Positions 37,101 through 47,132 of a DNA stretch of 52,500 nt are shown here, in pieces; position 1 is the first letter of the stretch; every line of letters begins with the position of its first letter. The position numbers and the translations under genes were made by a program. The DNA comes from Chromera velia (taxonomy: Eukaryota > Sar > Chromeraceae): the NCBI GenBank assembly GCA_018398765.1, contig JAHBMJ010004175.1, forward strand, positions 1 through 52,500, given 5' to 3'. The notes under the pieces were generated by a model. That model saw only the letters and a list, made by a program, of their open reading frames with translations. It was not told where the DNA came from and did not search any database.

Positions 37101-40100
37101 CTTCTGTACCCCTCTGTGCTCTCACACATCGTTGCGAGATGGACGGGCACAGCGAGGCAGATCGTGCCTGTGCACAGGTGGCGCAATAGAGCTGCTGCAG
37201 AGGGGGGACACAACTCTGTGGAGGAACCTGAGCCTTCATTCGGTCTCCTTCTTTCTGTCCTCAGCTGCCTCGTCCGTCTCCTTTCGTCGAAGGGAAACGC
37301 AATGGACTTGGCCATCCGGTCCCTTCTTGTGCCTTCTGTCCCGCGTGCACAGACACAGACACTCCCGCAGAATAGAATTGAAAACGGAGATAGTGGGAGA
37401 GAAACGAGCGAAGAGGAGGACGATGAGGATCGTGCGAGAGAGGCAGACAGAAAAGCGGCTGCTGAATTAGACGCTGTGCCAAATGCCGTGTTGTCTCATT
37501 TGTTCGACCAGGCAGCCGTGCGCAGATCTGCCCTCCAGCTCTCGTCTGACGGACAAAGCGATGAGTGGACAGAGGCAGTGACAGGCCCGGGTTCGGACCT
37601 GGCAGATGCTTTGGCGTCCGGCACCCATGCTGTGGCGTTTGCAGAGACGCGGCTTGCACGGGCGTTGGGTGGGGGAGGTCTTTGGGTAGTTGAGGGGGGG
37701 GCTGTTGAGGGCACCAGAGGGGAGAGCGAGATCTTGCGTCGCGCTCTTGAATCGGCCTCTTTGTCTGGGATGTCTTCTGACGGTCTCGAAGGTGCAGTGG
37801 GCAAGTTGCTCTCTCTGTTGTCCTCGCGGGCTGAGAGGGTAACCGCACAGGGACAGGGGGAAGAGCACGAGAGGGGACGGTCGAAAGTTGAGATTGAAGA
37901 GGGGAGCGACCTGGTGCCGTCAGTGGAAGAATTGGTAGAGAGCATGTCAGTCTGTTTGTCTGTCTATACAGCTGAAGGTGTCTTTGTCTTTCAGTCATGA
38001 TGTGTCACTGTTTCGTTCTTCTTTGTGGCCCGTTTCCCTCCTTCTCTGAATGGCGCGGGTCAAAACTCTCTGTCGTGCATTCGTTCGTTGCATGCATCAG
38101 GCAACTCCCCCCCCTCCCTGGCTTCATGCATCTGCATATTTATCTAAACGCAGATCTCTGGTGGCGATGATTGCGCTCTTTGTTGTCACTGCGGTGCGCC
38201 ACTGGCGGCACCAGTACGGTGAAGAGGACAGAGAGAGGGCGGCAGAAATCCCTCCGTTGCCTCACAAGGCACTCATCTCTCAGCTGGTCGAGTCCCTGCC
38301 TGACTTTCTTCAGTCTCACCTTGAAGCTCTGGAGTCTGCCGTAGACAGAGGGAACAGAGTGGGGTTGCTTCCAGCCAGGGAGCAGTTGGTCCTCCTCTGG
38401 TCAGGCGCCTCCCTCGGCCTCTTTGCCAGAGAGGTCCTTGCACAGGAGGCACCTGAAGTTGAAGAGGAAGAGGGGATTCCGTTCTTCTCCCTCCCAGCCG
38501 GCCCCATCCACTCTGGCCCACAGCTTGAGTGCCTGTTGTGGGAGGGCAGAGAGGAGGAGGGAGACGGGAAAGGGAGTCCATGCAAAGAAACGGGAAAGAC
38601 CTCGAAAGAGAATGAAGGGGAACATGTCAGTGGCAGCTCCGCTACTTCCTCTTCGTTCTGGCATGTCCAGGAGAGGATGAAAGCCCTCGCCTGCAGAGGG
38701 CATGTGAGGAGGGCATCTGCGGGGGGAACGAAAAATAATTTCTCCGCAGTGCCACTCTCCTGGAAGAATTTCTCCCTGCTGGACAAGGCAGACTTCATGT
38801 CAGTCAGTCAGTCAAAGCATCAGATCATGCCTTTCTTTTCTTAGACTACCTTCTTTTCCGTCTCCTCCTATTGATCCCTCCCACCTTTCTTCATTCCTTC
38901 CCTCCTTCCTTCCTTCCTTCCCTCCTTCCTTCCCTCCTTCCTTCCTTCCTTCCCTCCTTCCTTCCCTCCTTCCCTCCTTCCTTCCTCCCTTCCTTCCTTC
39001 CTTCTGAGAACAGGCTCTTGAATTCATTGATTCATTCAGATAGATTACTGACCCCTACCTGACTTCTTGAGTGGGACGGGGGGGCGGACATAGAGGAGCT
39101 GCAGGCAGCTGAAGGAAAAGGGGAAGCAGATCTGTCAATGGATGACGAAATCAAGCAACGACAAAATGCATCAACGGAGGGATGGATGTCTTTCTGTCCC
39201 ATCTGACTTTGCTCTCCCTCCACCCCTCCCGCTCTTGTCTGCCGTCTGCCATGGATGAATTCTTGTCTAGTGTAACGCCGACTGGATGACTAGACTGACT
39301 GACGTAGGGCCTCGACCGACAGCCTGTCGACTCGCCTGATTGGTTGTTGAGACAGAAAGGGAGGGAGGGAGGGAGGGAGCTAGGGGAACCAGCGAGCGGG
39401 TGTTTGAGTCATAGACTCGTGCAGTCTCTGTATGTTATGACTGACTGACTGACTGACTGATTCACTGACTGACTGACTGACTGACTGACTGACTGACTGA
39501 CCGATGCACTCGCTGACCCTCTGGCTGGCTGGCTGGCTGGCTGGATGGATGGATGGATGGATGGATGGATGGATGGACCGACAATTAATCACCATGTGTA
39601 TCTGACTGACCGACTGGGTGGGTGGAAGTAAATATTCCTGGCTACTTACTGCCTACCTGCCTGGATGCCTGCAGATTCTGTGTGGGAGTTCTGGAGTCTC
39701 TCCGTGTCCGTCCAGAAGGCAGCAGCCTGGGGTTGAGGAGCGCTCTGATTGACGTTTTTGATTCCCCGGGAGGGGAAGGGGAGGGGGAGGGGGGGAAGAC
39801 TGGGCCGGAGGGGTGGACGAAGTTTTTCCTTCAAGAAGAGGACAAGGGGGAAGGGGGGGGCGCTCTCTCTCAAAGAGTCAGGAGGAGAGGCCGAAAGAGG
39901 GAGGCAGGAGACGGAGACGGGGGGGAAGAGGAAGAAATCCCTCAGGCTATGGCTTCATACCAGACCCGTGTGTTTGCCTTGGTCCGTCTCCTCTGGGCCG
40001 TCTCTGAGAGGGGGGCCGCGCCTTCTTTCCTCCTGGAGGATGCATGTGCAGCGCTTCGGGGGGCCTCGTCTCTTCCCTCGCAGTGCGAGGTGCTCTTACG

Positions 40101-41168
40101 GTACGTGTCCCAATATTGATCGATGTTGACAGCCTCTGAGTCATCATGCATGTCCTTCGGTTGATGATTGTCTCTCTCATTGGTTTGTTTGAACCTCTGC
40201 ATGCATGTCTCTTAATGGACGCCATGCACCCGCAGCCCATGAAGATTTGTTCCCCTTTTTCCTCCTCCCTGATTCTTCTTCGTTCGTTCGTTCGTTCTTT
40301 CTTTCTTTCTTTCCTCCTCCCTCCCAGGAATTTGCCCTTCATTTTGGCAATTGCACAGCAAAGAGAAGTAAAAGCGATGTTTGATTGATGATGCAGAGAC
40401 GTGGAGACAAAAATGCCCGGGGGAAGGCACCTACCTCCCTTGATGGCCAATTTCGTTCCTGGGGCCTCTTCTCTTCTTCGTGCGCGGGAGGCAAATCGCA
40501 GAGGAGGAAAAATCAGAAAACCAACCGTTCGAGGAGACCGGGGACGGATGGCAGAGAGTGCAAAGGACATCTTTCTCTCTCACCGTCACGACGGCACCGT
40601 GTCTTCCTCTCAAGAGGTTGAGGAACAAAAGGAAGAAAGAGATGAAAGTTTTCGGCCTCAGCCCCTGCCCCCCCTTCCAGCACCCCCAAGGCGTCAATCA
40701 CTGCCAGTGGGAGAGGAAGTCTCTCCTTCTTCTTCTTCTTCTTCTTCTTCAGGGTCCCCTTCACGTCTCATCAACGGCCACATCGTCAGCCCACAGGGGG
40801 GCGCAAGAGGCTCTACTGCAAAGCCGTCACGTCACCAGCCGATCGAGGCACTCACCTCCCCACCGCCCCTACGACCTCCCCCCCCTTCATCCTTTCTACA
40901 CAACGTTCCCCGAAAGCAACCAGCTTCTGATTCTAGCGAGAAAGACCGTTCGCCTCCTGCAGACACTCTGAGACCGGCATCCAAGTCTCTTCCTCCTGAG
41001 CTGCCTCCACCACCTGTCAGTATGGATAGAACGGGGAATCCAAAACGCCGGAAAAAGAAGGGAAAGTCAAGGAGTCTGGCGAAGAAGAAGCTTCCCCCCC
41101 TTCCAGCGTTTCGTCCGTCGTCTCGGCGGCACATTGGAGAAGAGAGTGGGCCCATCTCACTTACTTAA
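29297..41168 (+). CDS. Very large, probably plastid-targeted protein, function unknown
   Basis: Ten-exon model: 29297-30702, 31149-31748, 32178-32237, 32765-33634, 34029-34373, 35034-36752, 37049-37945, 38154-38798, 39675-40100, 40397-41168; about 2579 residues. The ATG at 29297 opens a signal peptide ([12 protein letters not shown]) followed by CEAFSF and a basic Ser/Arg-rich stretch, the bipartite form of complex-plastid presequences. The rest is Leu-rich, apparently helical (for example [11 protein letters not shown] and [15 protein letters not shown]), with acidic linkers. This suggests a helical-repeat protein, but no named repeat could be confirmed. Exons 2-9 are all multiples of three, and all introns fall in phase 2. 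Weak points: the exon 3 acceptor (GAAG at 32177; the stronger TTACAG at 32197 breaks the frame with the chosen donor) and the last exon, which could instead be 40328-40388 ([18 protein letters not shown], stop), giving 2342 residues. Confidence 0.75.
30838..30998. repeat. CTGT, CT and GT microsatellites in intron 1 of the large gene
   Basis: Successive runs of CTGT (30838-30910), CT (30910-30940) and GT (30970-30998). A second CT run (31098-31145) ends in the CTGCAG acceptor of exon 2. Confidence 0.9.
32403..32460. repeat. CAGT and CAGG repeats inside intron 3 of the large gene
   Basis: CAGT units at 32407-32418 and 32436-32459 around GGAA and GGCA units. They lie in the middle of the intron, not at its ends. 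Confidence 0.8.
38885..39003. repeat. (CTTCC)n / (CCTT)n repeat in intron 8
   Basis: A pyrimidine-only stretch of more than 100 nt inside the 876-nt intron 8 of the large gene. Confidence 0.9.
39357..39580. repeat. Series of 4-bp repeats in intron 8
   Basis: GGGA (39358-39380), GACT (39439-39502), GGCT (39521-39543) and GGAT (39541-39577) in succession. Different tetranucleotides follow each other with short spacers. Confidence 0.9.
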
Positions 41169-42586
41169 TTGTAAATGCAGAATTAAAAGACTATATGCAA
41201 TGTTGACTACTCAAAAATTATTTGTTTCAATATCTGATTCAATCAACTATAGTAGGGGTTGTCATCGCATAGATATTAAAATAGATTGTATTGATATCGA
41301 ATACATCAAACATCTGAGTAAAACTCGGATTTAGCATGCATTGGATCTAGCATTGGATCCTACTAGTACTTGTTTTTTAAAATAGTATAAATATCGATCT
41401 AGATGTCGATTCAATTCAAAACTAGATTCAAAAGTTTCTAGTTTGTTAGGATTAGGATTAGGATTATGAAAAAATATATTACATACGTTGTCGATCACCT
41501 ATTACCACAGTAATATAATACCACTAAACTCTAAACCTATAGCTCTAGACTAAACTTGACGGTTTGTTATCAACAATTTATGTGTTACATCTAATAGTAC
41601 TCTAGATAGTACTATTACAGTAGTCTAGCTCTACCATACTATTCAACTCTCCCATAATATCATTGATATTCAAACTTCAACTTCAAACTTGTGTGTGACT
41701 TCTAGATCATATTGAACTCTCCCATAATAGTCGTTTTTTCATTGCTAAACTAGAATCTAAACTAAAATTCAAACAAAAATTAAAATTAAAAACCTGTTTA
41801 ACTGCAAGCATTCCAATAAAACTATACATACGGGGATAGCACCTACTATAGCAATAAATGCTAGAATAAATGCAGAGCTTGAAGTATTTTCAGAAGTATT
41901 TATATGTATAATATATAATATTTCATCCAAAGTGCGGTCGCGTGACCACCATGACGTACGGTGGGGCCACTGGGGCGTCCTGTTCTTCTGCTGAATCAAA
42001 TCATTCAATCGATCATCCACCTTCGTATCGTACTAGGTATCGTACATGCAGATTGAATCGCAAAGAATCTGCCAAAGAGCAGACCTGCCGTGTTAAATTT
42101 GGATGCAGTCCAAAATCTACTCGCTGCAACGCAATCTAGCAACGCAACAAATGCTGTGCGAAGGGATGCATGCCTGAATCCGTGCATGCAATCGAACATG
42201 AACCCAAATGGACTGTCCCATGTACCCACGAAAGCATGGCCCCCGCCCCCNCCCGCATATACAATGTGAGTGAGTGGCACACATGCAATTGCTGAATGGA
42301 TCTGACACATACAGGAGTACATGAAGAACAACAGTATGGGACAGTCAGAAACTGGGTCACGGCCAACTTGCGATACGATCGTGCGATCGTGACCATCACC
42401 ATCATTGCATATGCCCCCAGGACTCGTCGAGGACCGGCAGCACAGAGCAGAGGCAGGAAGGGAATTCACGAAAAGCCGGTTATACGCACATTCACACAAA
42501 TCCAAAGCTGAGTAAAGCAGTTAAACACCCGTAGGAACTCCACATAATGTGGCCCCAAGACATCAATTTTCTGTTGCCCTTTCCCT
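41169..42586. other. AT-rich intergenic region, one N, no gene seen
   Basis: Downstream of the large gene. Contains three units of TTAGGA near 41449-41466 and an ambiguous base in a C-run near 42251. No reading frame with protein-like content; the right end should be the 3' UTR of the next minus-strand gene. Confidence 0.6.
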
Positions 42587-43396
42587 TCAAAACGAACCAA
42601 AACTCGGATCCTGCCCCCCCTGCCTCCCCTGTCCTGCCATCCCCCTGGCGAATTCCTGGAACTCACGCATCCACCCCCTCGTGTCAGAGAGCCCCAATAC
42701 CCAGTCCACATACCCCCTGTCGGAGGCGTACACAGACGCGAAGGTCTTCCCTGCGTGCTTCCCACTGCGGATCTCCGTCTCCCCCCCACTCCCACTCACT
42801 CCACCCCCAGACGAAGGCATGTCCTGTCTGCCCAACGTGCCGTTGAAGTTTCCAAAATTACCTCCAGAGGGCCCGTGGGGGAATTTTCGTTTTCTGTCAT
42901 CATCGGGATTCTTCATGCGTTCCTGCCCTTCCGGTGCCTCCTGCAGGATCTTCTGCTGAATCTCGCTGAAGATTCTCTGCTGCTTCTCGGAGAGGAAGGA
43001 CTTGTCCTTCCACTCAGAGAACCTCTCAAACTCCCAACCGTTGATCCGCCCCTCCTGGTGCGCTTTTCGAGCCGTCTCCGGGTCGATGTCGCACCCGGAG
43101 GAAAACGCTGGAGGGGAGACGGCGGGTGCTGTCGGGTGGGACTGGTGAGAGGAGACAGGTTTCTTGCCCCCTAAGAGAATTTTGGCCTCGATGTTTTTTC
43201 GGCAGTTGAGCTGCTTCTCTGTCAGGGAGGCCTTGTCCCTCCACTCCTGCATCCTGTCCCTCTCCCACTCACTGATCACCCGATCCGAAAATGCAGACTC
43301 CACCTCCTCCTGACTCACAGTGAAGGGCGGATTCTCAAGGGCGTTTTTTTTGGCAGTTTCGGTCATGGTGCCGCTGCGGCTGCCGAATCGATTCAT
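42587..43396 (-). CDS. Protein with two helical repeats and a GKxxGKTF C-terminal motif
   Basis: Intronless frame, 269 residues from ATG 43396; a later Met (MTETAKK) is possible. Two related segments of about 45 residues each hold an E-x-R-W/F core: ISEWERDRMQEWRDKASLTE and INGWEFERFSEWKDKSFLSE, both followed by KQ and a helix ending in KIL. After a Gly/Ser linker comes SGKHAGKTFASVYASDRGYV then DWVLG. This matches the short F/SGKYKGKTFEEV...D..Y..W module found next to nuclease domains and in many protist and viral proteins; function there is poorly defined. The frame is open further upstream, and a TCTTTCAG just before the ATG could end a 5' UTR intron. Confidence 0.72.
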   Translation of the reverse strand: MNRFGSRSGTMTETAKKNALENPPFTVSQEEVESAFSDRVISEWERDRMQEWRDKASLTEKQLNCRKNIEAKILLGGKKPVSSHQSHPTAPAVSPPAFSSGCDIDPETARKAHQEGRINGWEFERFSEWKDKSFLSEKQQRIFSEIQQKILQEAPEGQERMKNPDDDRKRKFPHGPSGGNFGNFNGTLGRQDMPSSGGGVSGSGGETEIRSGKHAGKTFASVYASDRGYVDWVLGLSDTRGWMREFQEFARGMAGQGRQGGQDPSFGSF

Positions 43397-43904
43397 CGTG
43401 CTTCGATCTGAAAGACGTAAGTGTGAGCTTCCGATTGAAAGTGATGCTACAGAGAAGAGCGTGAGCGAAGGACACAGGGAATTGCTTATTCTGAGATGCC
43501 GTCTACGTCCATGCACCTGAAAGTCCTCCGGAAACGATTCTCCAATTATCAGACAAACAAGCGTGGAAGAAAACTATCCAGAATCTCAAACCAATGCGTG
43601 CATGTGCGGTCTGATTCTGAAGGCATTCTCTTCTGCAAAATTATCGTCCATCCATTTCCATCCTCCTCTGAAGACACTCTCTAAGTAGCTGAAGACTTCT
43701 AGCAATGAGCATCTCACTGAGCTAGCCTCAGTGCATACATGCATGAAGACGAGTCAGACTGCGCGCCGCCGCGCGTGGCGCGCCAGCGGACTAGCTTATT
43801 TCCGACATCTTGATTCCGACGCCATATTCCGCGACGCCGCAAATTAACCCGGCCAGGGCCACGCACTCCCGCGCCAAGTCCATCCGGAAAGACCCAGAAA
43901 TAGG

Positions 43905-44100
43905 GGACGTACAAAAAAAAATTTATAAGACGGTGTCTTAAAACCCCCCAGCCTTCAAAAAGCGCCACTTATAAGGCGGCGGTGCGTATGTAGTGCTGTG
44001 GCGTATGAGTCACATGCGGCGGCATGCAACGTCTCAAACCCCCCCTCCTCTTGAGAAATCCCTATGAGACACCATCTTATAAGAAATATTTTGTGTGTCC
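43905..44100. mobile_element. MITE-like element with terminal inverted repeats
   Basis: 196 bp. The left end (GGACGTACAAAA ... TTTATAAGACGGTGTCTTA) and the reverse complement of the right end (GGACACACAAAA ... CTTATAAGATGGTGTCTCA) match with few changes. GC-rich middle, no coding capacity. Confidence 0.65.
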
Positions 44101-44229
44101 TCATATCGGGAAAAGACTACGGAAAAGATGTCGAAATAACATGGAAAGGTAGAGCTAGGAAGAGCGTGTCTATATAAGCGTGTACGTGTGACAATTTGCC
44201 ATAATTTGCGGTTGTTGGTCGACTATTTG

Positions 44230-44535
44230 CATATCCTAATGAATTGGGAGTTGAATTGGGCATCAAATTGGTAGTACTACCAATTTTTTATCGCCAGTAA
44301 CTCCCAATTTTGAAAAATTGGTACCTAGTCTAGTGAAAGAAGTACATGGAGTTTGAAGCTAAAATTTTGTGTACAGGCTAGATAGGGGCTCATTAGTCTC
44401 TAGCCGCAGTCATTAGACTCTAATTCATTACTAGAAACAAATTCTATGAACACTTAGAGTCACCTAAAAATCGGGAGTTACCAATTTTTAAATAGAAATT
44501 TTTTAGAACCGCTGAAAAAAAAATTGGTAGCACAA
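44230..44535. repeat. Left terminal inverted repeat
   Basis: Inverted counterpart of 46805..47132. Rich in AATTGGTA and its complement, with an inner palindrome AATTGGTAGTACTACCAATT near 44266. Confidence 0.85.
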
Positions 44536-44537
44536 AA

Positions 44538-45370
44538 TAGGGCTGGGAAAAGGTTCATTGAGAAAAGGTTCAAATCTGAAAAAGTGAACCTGTTGAACCT
44601 GTTTTGAACCTGTTAAACCTGTTTAACCTGTTTTGAACCTGTTTTAGAGGCCAGACGCGTGGCCACTGGTACAAGGCCGGCCAGGCCCACACCACCCGCG
44701 GCCGATATAGGTGAAATAAGGAGCCGGACTAGGGAGCCGGAGCTGCGCGCACAGCAACTGTCCCTAGCCGGTTCAATCTATTGTGTCAGACAGACGCATG
44801 TCAGCATATGTCAGCATCATATGTCAGCATGAAAACTCATGCTGACAGTTGCAGAAGTGAAAAAGTACATGTGGCTTACCAAGTTTTCTACTTGCAAGGC
44901 CCCGCATCAAAACGGACAGTCTCCACTGAAGGAATGAGGAAGTATAGAGTTTGTTTGACAGCAGTCTGCACGACAGTGTAATTGACAATGTCTTTTTGGA
45001 GGGGCCCCTTCAGACTTATACCGGCAGCAGTCCCTCTGCTTGCTTCCGCTACTGCCGTCTCCGAATCTTTTTTTTTGAACTCTCAGCTACAAGAAGGCTA
45101 CCCATGGGTCCGACCTCTTTCACTGTACACCTAATATGAACGTAAATATTGATTTAAACTATTTAAAAACACTACTAAGGCATAGATTCTATAATAAAAC
45201 GTTTTAAAAATGCATTAAAGCCTAATTTAAAAACATAAGATAATATAAAAAAATGAGGTTTCTATTAATTAAAAGTGAACCTGTTTTTGAACCTGTTTTT
45301 GAACCTGATTCAGGTTCATTACTTCGAAGTGAACCTTGAACCTGAAACCTTGAACCTTTTTCTAGCACTA
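44538..45370. mobile_element. Nested hAT-like non-autonomous element
   Basis: Begins TAGGGCTGGGAAAAGGTTCA; its end reads TAGTGCTAGAAAAAGGTTCA on the other strand, the general form of hAT termini. Flanks are GCACAAAA (44530-44537) and GTACAAAA (45371-45378), an 8-bp target duplication with one change. Subterminal regions hold many GAACCTGTT repeats in both orientations. No transposase is visible. Confidence 0.75.
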
Positions 45371-45578
45371 GTACAAAAAAAAAAAAATGGAACTCAATTT
45401 GAAACTTTTGTTTTGTGGGTCATAGTGCACTGCTAATGCAATGCAAAACGGACAGTGGACAGCTCTATACAAGCTGTACGTACCAGTACAAAAAACAGAG
45501 TGAAAATCGATTCAATTGACCATGTAAGCCTACCAGAATTCATAATCCCTCCATATGCCGGACAGTGGCTGCTAATCT

Positions 45579-46688
45579 TTGTTCAGATCATGCTCCTCTC
45601 TCCCAAACATCTCCTACTTGTTGGTTGATGGGGTTCCGGTGCCCTACAGTGTTGATGGCCATGCCTTATACGGATCGACGGGTGAGGCCTTCACGCAAAT
45701 CTGGGCAGGGATTGTGACCTTCACGGGGGATGACCCAGCTAAAGCAGCTCTTTGTTTCTAGAAGCTGTGCTCAAATGCTATCAGATTCTGTCTGGATTGC
45801 CTGTGTCAGAGAAACCACAGGGCAGGAGATCCAGTGAAAGACTTCACCACAGAGTTTCCACTTTCTACAGAGGCGTCTCTAAAAACGGATCTTGACAAGT
45901 GTGAAGAAGTCGGCTTTCGCGAGAACTACCTGGATGTCAAACAGGGGGGTTTCACAGGAATTTCCCCTTTGTTGTCTCTGCTCTTCTTTTCCATCCTGCG
46001 GTCCGTTCAACATGATATTTTGCATATTATAGACGAGGGTGAAGCGAAAAAAGAGCTGGGACTTTTTCTTGTTTAGGCAGTGAATGAGAAGAAGCTCTTT
46101 CAGATGGAAGAATTGAATTCGTTTCTGTTTGATTCAGGTATGTGGTGAAAAACAGGGCTGCCCCCTACTCAGTGGGTCCGAGGAATTCTAAAAAATAATA
46201 GAAAGATTAAATTGGGGGCTGCAGATGTCAGACACGTTTTCTCTTGCGTGGTTGAGTTCATGGAAAAAAGGTGTCCGGACATTTTTGTTTTAGAGAACCC
46301 TCCTGCTTGTTCTTTTTACTTGTATTCGTAGATCCTTTCTACATTGACAGGTTCAATCATGGATGAGAAACTTGCAGAGCTGAAGACGGTGATAAAGACT
46401 TGGCAAGACCTTTTTTGCAAGTCTTATGGGTGGGTGATCCCGAAGACTTACTTCTGCTCGCACTTCCTGGTGTGGATCTACCGGTTTGGGGGGTTGAACA
46501 CAGCGAAATGCTACGGCTTTGAATCGTATCATAAGAAGGCTTGCAAACGTTTTATCCTACAGGGGGGACATTATTCATATGATTGTTTTATTGTGGAAAA
46601 TCTGGTTTTTGCGTGGTTGTGCAAGAGAAAGAAAGCCATACAAGCATATTTTGCCGATGTGTCACGCCGGGAGGGACTTCGAGCATGA
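45579..46688 (+). pseudogene. Degenerate transposase, TNP2/Plavaka-like
   Basis: One reading frame interrupted only by stops at 45759, 46074, 46146 and 46329. Landmarks in order: a GDDP segment (45726) followed by a Cys-rich C..C..C stretch, SVQHDILHIIDEGEAKKELG (around 46011), and IPKTYFCSHF...RFGGL...FESYHKK (46440-46545). These match, in order and spacing, the GD.P / CR.C / D.MHDLLEG...EL / PKHH...FGPL...FEAKH blocks of a widespread eukaryotic transposase family. Assignment is by remembered motif pattern. A GTATGT at 46138 and an AG at 46331 could bound an intron that would remove two of the stops. Confidence 0.6.
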
Positions 46689-46804
46689 ATAACACTATAA
46701 AACTATATAAAACTTATGGATTTATGAAGTTCTGTGCAGCCGCAACACTGTTTTATTACAGCGTTCTTTCTTTCCACATATATTTTACTTTCTAGGAGAA
46801 GTTA

Positions 46805-47132
46805 TAAAATTGGTAGTCAAAAAAAAATAATTGGGTGTTGATTTTCTTAAAAATTGGTAGTTAGTCCTAAAAAAAAATTGGTAACTCCCAATTTTTAGGT
46901 GACTCTAAGTGTTCATAGAATTTGTTTCTAGTAATGAATTAGAGTCTGATGACTGTGGCTAGAGACTAGTGAGCCCCTGTCTAGCCTATACACAAAATTT
47001 TAGCTTCAAACTTCATGTACTTCTTTCACTAGGCTAAGTACCAATTTTTCAAAATTGGAAGTTACTGGCGGTAAAAAATTGGTAGTACTACCAATTCGAC
47101 GCCCAATTCAACTCCCAATTCATTAGGGTATG
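46805..47132. repeat. Right terminal inverted repeat
   Basis: Inverted counterpart of 44230..44535, slightly longer because of small insertions in the AATTGGTAG-rich inner part. Confidence 0.85.

Larger units (their letters stand above)
44230..47132 (+). mobile_element. DNA transposon with long terminal inverted repeats
   Basis: 2.9 kb. The left end from CATATCCTAATGAATTGGG and the right end ending CCCAATTCATTAGGGTATG are inverted copies of each other for about 300 bp (44230..44535 and 46805..47132), with few substitutions and small gaps. The interior holds a broken transposase frame on the plus strand and a nested hAT-like element. I found no clear target duplication outside the ends. Confidence 0.85.

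Noticed and set aside
41449-41467. Telomere-like TTAGGA repeats
   Set aside because: Only three units, not the usual TTTAGGG or TTAGGG, and no other sign of a chromosome end.
42245-42260. C-run with an N
   Set aside because: Sequencing ambiguity in a homopolymer; no biological meaning inferred.
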